Shown here piece by piece: positions 34,100-42,199 of a DNA stretch of 64,000 nucleotides. The number at the start of each line of letters is the position of its first letter. The stretch's first letter is position 1. Source of the stretch: Acidimicrobiia bacterium (lineage in GTDB: Bacteria; Actinomycetota; Acidimicrobiia; Spongiisociales; UBA5794); the NCBI GenBank assembly GCA_030065575.1, contig JASJDZ010000001.1, forward strand, positions 1 to 64,000, written 5' to 3'. The position numbers and the translations under genes are program-made. Below the pieces are notes generated by a model. It saw nothing but the letters and a program-made list of their open reading frames with translations. It made no database searches and had not been told where the DNA came from.

Positions 34100-35208
34100 C
34101 AGATCCCTCCCGGGAGGATGCCCGGATTGGCCACACTGCGGGGATCGAAAGCTGCCTTGACCCGACGTTGCAGATCGATTCCCTCCGGGGGCTTGCCCCA
34201 GGGGTCAAAGTCGGCGCCCTTCGGGATCTTGCCTATAACCAGCGCACCACCAGTTGCCTCGACGGTGTCGCGGAGCTCGGCGAGCTCGCCGAGGCTGCCG
34301 ACGAGCCTGATCTCGCCGACCCCGTGCGCCGCTTGGAAGTCGATGCCGGCCGCACGGAGTTTCTCGACCAGCTGAGCGACTGCACTCGGCGGAACGCGGA
34401 GGGTGGCCTCAACAGCGCCAACGAGTGGTTGTGGCCAGCGATGCCCGGAAACCAGGTCGCCCCCCACCCGCTCTGCCTGGGCCTCGAGCTCCTCCCGGCT
34501 GCCGGACAGATAGAGGGTCGCTCCGGCGTTCGTCTCGATGAGAGCGAGCGGCCGATAGGCCAGAGCCAGAGCTCGCTCGGCATCCTGCACCGGCACCATC
34601 GCGTGCTCCGGCGGGAGAGGCCAGAGCTTGAGGCACATCTCAGTGATCAATCCAAGCGAGCCAAAGGAGCCGGTGGCGAGTCGAGGCAGGTCGTAGCCGG
34701 TGACGTTCTTGACCAGACGGCCGCCGCCTCGGATCAAGCGCCCGTCGCCGGTTGCCAGCCGTACCTCCAGTGCACGGTCCCGCGTCGGCCCGTAGCGCAG
34801 CCGCCGCCAGCCCGATAGGCCGGCCGCCACTGCCCCACCGACCGTGGATTGTCCCGGAACCTCCTGGAGCACAGCTGTCTGGCGGCGCTGTTGCAGCTCC
34901 CCTTCGAGATCGGCGATGAGAACACCCGGCTGCACCGTTACCGTCAGATCATCAACTTGCCAGTCGACGATAGAGCTCATGCGGTGCGTGCTCATCAAGA
35001 TGTCGGCCACTACGGGGTACCCCATTCCCTGATGGGTTCCGCCTCCCCAGAAACGAACCGGCAATGAGTGCTCGGCAGCAAAGCCAAGTACCGATGCCGC
35101 ATCCTCGGCAGATGTAGGAGCCAGCGTGATGTCGGCGTCCGGGGCTCCAGCAACGGGATCACTGACGAGTCCCTTGGCGAGTCGAGCCATCTCCTGATGC
35201 AGCATCAT
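34099..35208 (-). CDS. glcE: Glycolate oxidase FAD-binding subunit
   Basis: 369 aa. FAD_binding_4-type protein shorter than GlcD: PVRFWGGGTHQGMGYPV, VQPGVLIADLEGELQQRRQ, PGQSTVGGAVAAGLSGWRRLRYG, GGRLVKNVTGYDLPRL, and a C-terminal RVKAAFDPRSVANPGILPGGI. Overlaps glcD by 4 nt. Pairs with GlcD as the flavin heterodimer that oxidises glycolate (or D-lactate). Confidence 0.92.
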   Translation of the reverse strand: MMLHQEMARLAKGLVSDPVAGAPDADITLAPTSAEDAASVLGFAAEHSLPVRFWGGGTHQGMGYPVVADILMSTHRMSSIVDWQVDDLTVTVQPGVLIADLEGELQQRRQTAVLQEVPGQSTVGGAVAAGLSGWRRLRYGPTRDRALEVRLATGDGRLIRGGGRLVKNVTGYDLPRLATGSFGSLGLITEMCLKLWPLPPEHAMVPVQDAERALALAYRPLALIETNAGATLYLSGSREELEAQAERVGGDLVSGHRWPQPLVGAVEATLRVPPSAVAQLVEKLRAAGIDFQAAHGVGEIRLVGSLGELAELRDTVEATGGALVIGKIPKGADFDPWGKPPEGIDLQRRVKAAFDPRSVANPGILPGGI

Positions 35209-36626
35209 GACGGCTCGCTTTCCGGAAGTGCGCTCATCCCGTAGTCGTAGCAGCGGGCACCACGTGGCAGGATCTTGCCCGGGTTCATCAGGCCATCTGG
35301 GTCAAATGCATCGCGCAGTCTCGCCTGTGCGTCGAGATCGACCGGACTGAACACGAGACCCATCAGGTCGCGTTTCTCCAGGCCGATGCCGTGCTCGCCG
35401 GTGAGCGATCCGCCTGCCGCCACAGATACCCGGACCATCTCTTCAGCGGCGGCCTGCACCTGCTCGGCTTTGCCCGGCTCCCGGGCGTCGTAGGCGACCA
35501 GCGGATGCAGGTTCCCGTCGCCGGCGTGAAAGACGTTCATCATCTCGAGTTCGAATCGTTCCGCAATCTCATAGATCTGAGTCACAACATCGGCGAGGGC
35601 GGTGCGAGGCACAACGGTGTCGTGGAGGTAGTAGTTCGGAGCAGCTTGCGCCACGGCGCCAAATGCGTTCTTCCTCGCCTTCCACAACAACTCGCGTTCG
35701 GCATCGTCGCCGGCGACCCGCACCGAGGTGGCTCCTTGCTCGACGGCAATCCGCTCGATGGTTGCCGCCTCAGCGTCCACACCCTCGTCTAGCCCGACGA
35801 CTTCCGCAATCAGCACGGCGGCTGCATCAACCGGCAGATCGGCATGGATGAACGCCTCGACAGCGATCACCATTGGCTGGTCCATCATCTCGAGGGCGGC
35901 GGGCACGATCCCGGCAGCAATCGTCGCAGAGACCGTTGCTGCGGCGGCACGGAGGCTGTCGAAGGTCAGGAGCAGCGTACGGACTGCAGGGGGGTTCTCT
36001 GTCAGCTTGACGAGAACGCGGGTGACAATCCCTAGCGTGCCCTCGGAGCCAACGACAACCCCGCGCAGATCGAGGCCAATCGGATCGGGAGCGGCGCTCC
36101 CCAATACGACAACATCGCCCGATGCCGTGACCATCTCAACACCAAGTACGTGCACGACGGTGGTGCCTTCAGCGAGGCAGTGAGGGCCGCCGGCATTTGT
36201 GCCGACATTGCCGCCGATCGTGCACGCCGCCTGCGACGACGGGTCCGGGGCGAAGTGCATGCCCAGTCCCTCGATTCCGCGTGAGACATCGAGATTGAGA
36301 GCCCCGGCTCCTACCCAGGCGCATCTCGATGCAGCGTCGATCTCCCACGCTGGATCCACGCGGGTCATCACGACAAGAAGGGCCGGTTCGTCGGGAACGG
36401 CCCCGCCGGACAGACCGGTACCGGTACCGCGGGCAACTACGGGTACGCCGTGCCGAGCCGCGACGCGCAGGCAGGCCGACACCTCCTGTGTGGTCTCAGG
36501 CAGAACAGCGGCTACTGCTTCGCCCGGCGTTACCCCCGCGTCCTTGGCATAGACCAGCAACTCGAGCGGATGAGAGAGGACCCGATCGGGACCGAGGATG
36601 GCCTGCAGATCGTCGACGAGCGTCAT
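35205..36626 (-). CDS. glcD: Glycolate oxidase catalytic FAD subunit
   Basis: 473 aa. Full FAD_binding_4 plus FAD-oxidase C domain: PVVARGTGTGLSGGAVP, NVGTNAGGPHCLAEGTT, DLRGVVVGSEGTLGIVTRV, HAGDGNLHPLV and GSLTGEHGIGLEKRDLM, ending in LRDAFDPDGLMNPGKILP. Oxidises glycolate to glyoxylate; D-lactate is an alternative substrate in this family. First gene of glcDEF, with a leaderless-type promoter. Confidence 0.94.
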   Translation of the reverse strand: MTLVDDLQAILGPDRVLSHPLELLVYAKDAGVTPGEAVAAVLPETTQEVSACLRVAARHGVPVVARGTGTGLSGGAVPDEPALLVVMTRVDPAWEIDAASRCAWVGAGALNLDVSRGIEGLGMHFAPDPSSQAACTIGGNVGTNAGGPHCLAEGTTVVHVLGVEMVTASGDVVVLGSAAPDPIGLDLRGVVVGSEGTLGIVTRVLVKLTENPPAVRTLLLTFDSLRAAAATVSATIAAGIVPAALEMMDQPMVIAVEAFIHADLPVDAAAVLIAEVVGLDEGVDAEAATIERIAVEQGATSVRVAGDDAERELLWKARKNAFGAVAQAAPNYYLHDTVVPRTALADVVTQIYEIAERFELEMMNVFHAGDGNLHPLVAYDAREPGKAEQVQAAAEEMVRVSVAAGGSLTGEHGIGLEKRDLMGLVFSPVDLDAQARLRDAFDPDGLMNPGKILPRGARCYDYGMSALPESEPS

Positions 36627-36632
36627 GAGCTC

Positions 36633-36638
36633 AGGCTA
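36633..36638 (-). promoter_or_regulatory. Leaderless -10 box of glcDEF
   Basis: Minus-strand TAGCCT, 6 nt before the glcD ATG at 36626. Confidence 0.5.
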
Positions 36639-36657
36639 CCCGGGATCGGCACAGCAA

Positions 36658-37872
36658 CTAGAAGTAGACAGCACCTAGAGCGGCGATGACGATGGAGGCG
36701 ACGATCGCGTACAGGAACACCCGCTGGTACAGCTTCGATCGATGGCGCAACCATTCCGTGTAGCTGAGGAGAAGCAGCGGGGCGCCGGCTGCCAGCATCT
36801 CGAGTGGATAGCGATAGCCCCAGAAGCTGTCACCGCCCGAGTATCGATTGGCCTTGAGCTGCAACAGCAGGTAGGCCGCACCACCGATTGCCGACCCCTG
36901 CACCCACGCGGGGGCCTTACGCCAGGCCGCAAGCAACCCCGGGATCAGGAGGATCAGGAAGGGTGAGTACACCAACAGGCCCCGCTCCGGATGGACGAGG
37001 GCGAGCACGAGGTTCCCGCCGAAACGGGCGAGGTCGAAATCCGTAGCTCGCTCGGCGAACGAACTGGCATACCCGCCGGTGATGGACGGAGAACCGAAGA
37101 CAGCGGCGTTGAATGCGATCAATCCCGCCAGACCCAGAGCGGCACCCGCACCGACCTGGACTGCGGGCAAGATACTGCGCTGCCGATAGGACTGAGTCAA
37201 CCCGTTGCCGGCGGCGATGAGGGCGGTGTGCGGACGAGTTATCACCGCAGCCCCGTATGCGAAGCCCGACCACCATCGGTGCCCGATCGACAACAACATC
37301 CCGACGACGATCCACAACATCGCCGGGCCGTGCTGCCAGAGCATGTCGGCGGCGACGGACCAGACCCCCGTCCCGAGTCCGGCGAGGTAGGCGGCAAGGA
37401 GAGCCGTTCTGGTGTCAACCAATCGGGAGAACACGAGCGCGAGAAAGCCGACGGTGATCGCCGCCACGAGCGCCGAGGTTATGGCAGCGGGCCCGAGCGG
37501 CGGCATCAGGAGGGCTACCGGGGCGACATCTGGCGCAGCCTCGTTGTAGGCCACTATGTGTCGGGCCTCCTCCGGCCACACCGCATACAGCGGGGCAGCG
37601 AGCAACGGGGCACCGGGCGGATACTGCGAGGCAACCGAATCGCCGGCGGGAACTACCCAGGCGATGGTGCGGATGTATTCGGGTGTAGCCAGCTCGGCGT
37701 GTGAATCCAGATAGACGTCGCCGTTGGTAGCTAGCTCCCAGGCTGTGAATACGTTGGTTGCAGTGTCGATGTGATAGGGCAGTGTCCAGCTGGCCGTGGC
37801 GAGATAGAGGGCGAAGAGCGGCCCAGCCGTGATGGCGAAGAGGCGTGCGGGACCTGCGTCACTCAGCTTCAT
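36658..37872 (-). CDS. Polytopic membrane protein, GT-C-like glycosyltransferase candidate
   Basis: 404 aa from the ATG at 37872. About ten hydrophobic helices. After the first helix comes a long extracytoplasmic loop (about residues 25-75) with YHIDTATNVFTAWELATNGDVYLD and SQYPPGAPLLAAPLYAVWP, the layout and acidic-residue placement of GT-C fold glycosyltransferases that use polyprenyl-phosphate sugars. Assignment rests on architecture and on the surface-glycan neighbours, not on a motif I can name. Terminal GAVYF is hydrophobic. Confidence 0.65.
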   Translation of the reverse strand: MKLSDAGPARLFAITAGPLFALYLATASWTLPYHIDTATNVFTAWELATNGDVYLDSHAELATPEYIRTIAWVVPAGDSVASQYPPGAPLLAAPLYAVWPEEARHIVAYNEAAPDVAPVALLMPPLGPAAITSALVAAITVGFLALVFSRLVDTRTALLAAYLAGLGTGVWSVAADMLWQHGPAMLWIVVGMLLSIGHRWWSGFAYGAAVITRPHTALIAAGNGLTQSYRQRSILPAVQVGAGAALGLAGLIAFNAAVFGSPSITGGYASSFAERATDFDLARFGGNLVLALVHPERGLLVYSPFLILLIPGLLAAWRKAPAWVQGSAIGGAAYLLLQLKANRYSGGDSFWGYRYPLEMLAAGAPLLLLSYTEWLRHRSKLYQRVFLYAIVASIVIAALGAVYF

Positions 37873-38152
37873 CAACGTCCCAAACCCCGAACAGCGGAGC
37901 CGCCGTGTGCCGTGAGCAGGTAGGCAAGGAGGGGCGAGATGCAACCGCAAATCGGGCGCGCGGAATCTGCGGTCGATGCAATCTGCGCTTCTCGAGTTCC
38001 ATTACCTCATCCACGTTTCACCATCATGCCGCCGGAGTGCAGCTCGGTCGTCCCTTCCGAAAGGATGATCGGCGGTATCCACCGCCAACTGAATAGGAGA
38101 GCGGCGTCCAAAAAGGGGCTCCGAAGTCCGCATTATCACTACCCTCGCTGAC
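37873..38152. other. Intergenic region between divergent glycan genes
   Basis: 280 bp without a supportable gene. Holds the divergent promoters of the GT-C-like gene and the membrane protein at 38153. Other than the -10-like box at 38140, I see no dyad, tRNA or riboswitch-like structure here. Confidence 0.5.
38140..38145 (+). promoter_or_regulatory. Leaderless -10 box
   Basis: TACCCT, 7 nt before the ATG at 38153, which supports that start in the absence of a Shine-Dalgarno site. Confidence 0.45.
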
Positions 38153-39088
38153 ATGTCGCCCCAACTCGATGAAGAGAACCCCTTCCCTGAAGGTCGGCCC
38201 GCTGAGGGTGGCATAACCGCACGTCTCTCCCGACTCGGGCAGCGGATTCATCGCGGGACGTCCAATCCATCTCCGAGCGTCATGCTTGCAATCGCCATTG
38301 CACTGCTCTTTGCGGCAGTCATCTCCTGGCTGGCCCTGGACATTGCACTGACAGATCTCCGCTGGGGCGCGCTGGCACTGGCAGCCGCGCTGGTGCCTCT
38401 TTCGGTGACCCTCACAGCAGCGGAGTACCGGTTCATCGCCCATTCGAGCAACACCGCTGTGGGTTGGCGAGCCGCCTATCGGACCACCATCGTAGGGACC
38501 GTCGCCAATCTTCTCCCCATCCCGGGAGCAGCAGCCGTTCGAGTGAATGATCTGGTCGCCCGCCGGGTGACGCCGGCCCGCGCAGCTGCGGCGACGGTCG
38601 CCACCGGGCTCCTGTGGCTGGGTTGGGCTCTGCTACTAACGGGGTCGGCCCTCATCTACCGCAGGTCGTGGCTAATCGGACCGTTGCTAGTCGCTGCCGG
38701 TACGATCGCCGTTGTCCTGGCACTCATGTCTGCGCCTCGAGATCAAAGCGGCGATAGACGAGGTGCGCCCTGGTTGGGCACCGGATCTCTGATCGAGTTG
38801 AGCGCACTTGCGGTGGGCGCTCTGCGAATCTGGTTGACACTCCTCGCACTCGGAATCAGCTCTACGATCGTTCAGTCTCTGGGCTTGGTGGCCGCCGGGG
38901 CTATCGCATCCACAGTTGGGGTGGTTCCTGGTGGTCTTGGAGTCCGGGAGCTGGTGGCCGGTCTGCTGGCACCCCTGGTCGATCTCGAGGTTGCCGCTGC
39001 GATACTCACGGTCGCCATTGTGAGAGTTGTCGGCTTCGTGATGACGGTGCCGGTAGCGGCGATACTCGCCAAGAAGGCTGACCAATGA
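38153..39088 (+). CDS. Lysylphosphatidylglycerol-synthase-type (UPF0104) membrane protein
   Basis: 311 aa. A 40-residue hydrophilic N-terminus precedes about seven to eight TM helices. Family-type features are NLLPIPGAAAVRVNDLVARR (conserved loop) and a later GVVPGGLGVRELVAGLL, which is the signature of LPG_synthase_TM proteins. No synthase domain is attached, so it is probably a flippase- or transferase-like membrane component of the glycan locus rather than an aminoacyl-lipid synthase. Overlaps the sulfotransferase start by 4 nt. Confidence 0.8.
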   Translation: MSPQLDEENPFPEGRPAEGGITARLSRLGQRIHRGTSNPSPSVMLAIAIALLFAAVISWLALDIALTDLRWGALALAAALVPLSVTLTAAEYRFIAHSSNTAVGWRAAYRTTIVGTVANLLPIPGAAAVRVNDLVARRVTPARAAAATVATGLLWLGWALLLTGSALIYRRSWLIGPLLVAAGTIAVVLALMSAPRDQSGDRRGAPWLGTGSLIELSALAVGALRIWLTLLALGISSTIVQSLGLVAAGAIASTVGVVPGGLGVRELVAGLLAPLVDLEVAAAILTVAIVRVVGFVMTVPVAAILAKKADQ

Positions 39089-39996
39089 GACCTACCACCG
39101 TTCTATCAATCGTCGGGAAGGGTCGCAGCGGCTCGACCATCCTTGGGGATCTGCTCGGATCTGTCGACGGAGTGTTTCACGCAGGCGAGCTGTGGAGAAT
39201 CTGGTCGATTTGGGCAGAGGGCAAGCACTCATGTAGCTGCGGGCAAGCTCTTCCTGAGTGCGACGTGTGGGCACCGGTCATGAGCCTTGTTGCCGCAACA
39301 CCCACAGGCAAGGTAGCCCTCGCCTCAGCCCGGGACACCGCCACCCGACAACGGAGACTGTTCACGTTTGGGGGTCTCGCCGCGGCGGTGATACGACCTC
39401 GCCATTTCAGGCGCGAGGTAGACCGCCATCGCAAACTGATGGAGGCCACCTATGAGGCCATCGCGCAGACAACGCGAGCACGGCTGATTGTCGATTCGTC
39501 GAAGTGGCCCCTCGATCCGATGCTCTTTGCCCCTCCCGGAGAGGTGGAGCCGATTGCGCTCCACCTTGTGCGCGATCCTGAGGGCGTCGCGGCATCTTGG
39601 CGCCGCGTCAAGCACTTCCCCGACACCGGTGAAGCCATGCCCGTGTTCAGCCGACTGCACTCGGCTGCGAGTTGGAATGCTCGGAATCTCGCAGCCGAAT
39701 GGACAGCGAGACGCACGACGGACCGGTTCATGCGAGTGCGCTACGAGGACTTCGCTGCAGGTCCGAGGGAAGTGATCGAAGGCATTCTGAGTTTTGTCGA
39801 CGATGAACTCGATTGCTCTACCGTCTTCGCCAACGGGTCGTCGGCCCTCCTCGCCCCCGGCCACACGATCATGGGGAATCCCACGCGGTTTCAACACGGC
39901 CAGGTTGAGATCAAGCCGCAACCCGCAGGTAGCCACGGAAGCAGGCTGGTCCGGTGGTTGACCTACCCTCTTCGAAAACGTTACGGGTATGCATGA
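39085..39996 (+). CDS. Sulfotransferase family protein
   Basis: 303 aa, coupled by a 4-nt overlap. PAPS 5'-phosphosulfate loop KGRSGSTILGDLL near the N-terminus and a 3'-phosphate-binding segment around VEPIALHLVRDPEGVAASW. A cysteine-bearing insert (CSCGQALPECDVW) of the type seen in glycan sulfotransferases follows the first loop. Likely transfers sulfate to a surface polysaccharide or glycolipid built by the neighbouring glycosyltransferases. Confidence 0.85.
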   Translation: MRPTTVLSIVGKGRSGSTILGDLLGSVDGVFHAGELWRIWSIWAEGKHSCSCGQALPECDVWAPVMSLVAATPTGKVALASARDTATRQRRLFTFGGLAAAVIRPRHFRREVDRHRKLMEATYEAIAQTTRARLIVDSSKWPLDPMLFAPPGEVEPIALHLVRDPEGVAASWRRVKHFPDTGEAMPVFSRLHSAASWNARNLAAEWTARRTTDRFMRVRYEDFAAGPREVIEGILSFVDDELDCSTVFANGSSALLAPGHTIMGNPTRFQHGQVEIKPQPAGSHGSRLVRWLTYPLRKRYGYA

Positions 39997-40036
39997 GCCT
40001 TACCTCACACGAGCGTGGCGCATTCCCGTGTTCCGG

Positions 40037-40042
40037 TAGCCT
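40037..40042 (+). promoter_or_regulatory. Leaderless -10 box
   Basis: TAGCCT, 6 nt before the ATG at 40049. Confidence 0.5.
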
Positions 40043-40048
40043 CGGCTC

Positions 40049-41161
40049 ATGCGCATCTCGTACATAGGGCCATTGCCACCCATACCGGGCGGAATTGCTC
40101 AACACGGCGCTCACCTGACCTCAGCTCTCGAGCGAGCGGGGCACGAGGTAGCCAGGTGGTCCTGGAAGTCGCAATACCCAAAGCTGCTGTACAAGGGAAT
40201 GCGGATCGATCCCGACGCCGAGCCCATACCCGGCTCCCGATTTGTACTGAGTTGGTTGAACCCGATTTCGTGGATTCGTGTTGGGCTCCGGGCCCGCAAG
40301 ACGGATCTAGTCCTAGTCCCGTGGGTAACCCCGTTCCACGCAATCCCGATACTGGTGATCATGGGGCTGGTCCGACGTACGAGTTCGCTATGCGTCATAC
40401 ACAATGTGCTGCCGCACGAACGGATGCCATTTGACCGCATATTGACCCGGCTCGCCATCCGGCCCGCAACGGCGTCGATTGTCCACTCGGAGGCTCAGCA
40501 ACGGCTTCTCAGCGATCTACTTCCCGAAGCCAGATCTCATGTGGTCCAAATGCCGCCTCATCTCCTTGCCGCCTCGAGCGAACCGCCACCGCCGTCATCG
40601 CCGTTTCGGCTCATCCAGCCCGGCTTCGTTCGCCCATACAAAGGGGTCGATACGGCACTCCGGGGTCTTCGCATCTACCTCGACCGCAATCCGAGTGCGG
40701 CCACCCGATTCACGATTGTCGGTGACTTCTGGGACCCAACCGCGCAAGAAGTGCAAGCTCTCGTCGAATCGCTCGGACTCGGTGAGGCGGTGTCCATCGA
40801 CGACGGCTACGTCAGCGACGCAAAGATGCTCTCGGAGATCACTAAACACCACGCTGGTCTGCTGCCCTACTCGTCAGCAACACAATCAGGGCTGATTCCG
40901 GCGATCCTGGGTGCTGGACGACCCGTGATAACAACCGATGTAGGCGGCCTAGTAGAACAGGTTCGACCCGGAGAGAACGCGGTCGTGTGCCCGCCCGGCG
41001 ATCCCAGCGCCATCGCAGATGCGATCGACCACCTCAGGACCAACTACGAGTCGTTTCAAGCTATCGCCGACGAGTCGTGGTCCGATACTGCGTGGGACGA
41101 TGTGGCACGGCGTGTTGTGGATGTCGCCCAATCCCCACCTAGCGCCGCGTCGCCGGGATGA
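40049..41161 (+). CDS. Glycosyltransferase family 4
   Basis: 370 aa, GT-B fold. N-terminal GPLPPIPGGIAQHGAHLTSAL acceptor-side motif, HNVLPHERMPFDR, IVHSEAQQRLL, then the donor-side FVRPYKGVDTALRGLRIYL, SIDDGYVSDAKMLSEI and SSATQSGLIPAILGAGRPVITTDVGGLVEQV. The last of these replaces the usual EXFG...EAMA segment with SATQSGLIPAILGAG. Probably uses a nucleotide sugar in surface glycan assembly. Its 3' end overlaps the convergent GT2 gene by 23 nt. Confidence 0.88.
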   Translation: MRISYIGPLPPIPGGIAQHGAHLTSALERAGHEVARWSWKSQYPKLLYKGMRIDPDAEPIPGSRFVLSWLNPISWIRVGLRARKTDLVLVPWVTPFHAIPILVIMGLVRRTSSLCVIHNVLPHERMPFDRILTRLAIRPATASIVHSEAQQRLLSDLLPEARSHVVQMPPHLLAASSEPPPPSSPFRLIQPGFVRPYKGVDTALRGLRIYLDRNPSAATRFTIVGDFWDPTAQEVQALVESLGLGEAVSIDDGYVSDAKMLSEITKHHAGLLPYSSATQSGLIPAILGAGRPVITTDVGGLVEQVRPGENAVVCPPGDPSAIADAIDHLRTNYESFQAIADESWSDTAWDDVARRVVDVAQSPPSAASPG

Positions 41162-42071
41162 CGTTGTAGCGCTGCTTGTTCAGCTGCACCATCAAGTCGG
41201 CGACCATTCCCAGCAGCATGAGCGAGAAGGCGGCGCCCAGGATCACAATCGTGTTGGTACCCATCCGCCAATCCTTGTCGAAGATGTCGTAGATCACCTT
41301 GCCGAATCCGGCGAGGAACAGCAGCCCGGCCGGCGGCATCAGGAACTTCAGCGGATTCCATGAGAGGACCATGCGAATCACCTGCATGAGGTACCGCCGG
41401 GTATCGGCCCACCAGTGGAATTTCGACGTGCCCGCACGTTTTGCGTAGTCGATAGGTACGTACTTGACCGAGTATCCGTTGGAGAGGAATGCCATGGTGA
41501 TGGTCGTCACACAGGAGAATCCCTTGGGCAGGAGATGGACGAACTGACGGGCAACCTCGATACGCATGGCCCGGAGCCCGGAATTGAGGTCGGGGATCTT
41601 GACTCCGGTCAGGTAGCTGGCAAGTTTCCGGATGAACCATTTGGCCGGCTTGCGAAGGAACTTGACCGTTCCCTCCTCTGTGCGCCGCGCACCCACCACC
41701 TGGTCATAACCCTCGATCTGATCGACGAGCTCAGGAATCTCGTGATTGGGGTAGGTCATGTCCGCGTCTGTCCACACCACATAGCGCCCCCGTGCCGCCA
41801 GCGTCCCATACTTCCGGGACGAGCCAGAGCCGCGATTCTGTAAGAAGGAGAACACACGAATGCCTTCGATTTCCTGCAGAAGCTCGGTTGAACCGTCCGT
41901 GGAGCCATCATCGATGGCAATGATTTCGTAGGTGTAGTCCGAAGCATCGAGAGCAGCCCTCGTGCGATCGATCTCCTCCTCCAGATGGCCCACCTCGTTG
42001 AACACGGGCAACACAACGGTGATGTCGACCTCAGGAGGCCCCTCATGGACCACCGGGTATTCGAGATTCAT
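41139..42071 (-). CDS. Polyprenyl-phosphate glycosyltransferase, GT2 (DPM-like)
   Basis: 310 aa, AAGGAGA before the ATG. GT-A domain (about 15-235): VVLPVFNEVGHLEEEI, IAIDDGSTDGSTELL, TDADMTYPNHEIPEL with the DxD-type metal site, and VGARR. Two C-terminal TM helices (about 245-265 and 277-297) anchor it. Transfers a sugar from a nucleotide donor to polyprenyl phosphate, making donors for GT-C enzymes such as the candidate at 36658. A GGTACC-GAC-GGTACC dyad stands in its upstream region (42087-42101). Confidence 0.9.
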   Translation of the reverse strand: MNLEYPVVHEGPPEVDITVVLPVFNEVGHLEEEIDRTRAALDASDYTYEIIAIDDGSTDGSTELLQEIEGIRVFSFLQNRGSGSSRKYGTLAARGRYVVWTDADMTYPNHEIPELVDQIEGYDQVVGARRTEEGTVKFLRKPAKWFIRKLASYLTGVKIPDLNSGLRAMRIEVARQFVHLLPKGFSCVTTITMAFLSNGYSVKYVPIDYAKRAGTSKFHWWADTRRYLMQVIRMVLSWNPLKFLMPPAGLLFLAGFGKVIYDIFDKDWRMGTNTIVILGAAFSLMLLGMVADLMVQLNKQRYNVIPATRR

Positions 42072-42199
42072 GAACTCTCCTTCGCGGGTACCGACGGTAC
42101 CGGGTGCACCGGCGCAAACGGTGCCAATAGCTAGTTCGGTCAGCCAGGTGCGATCTTGAGGCCTTCGGGAATCAGGCCCTCATACGCGATGGAGTCGAA

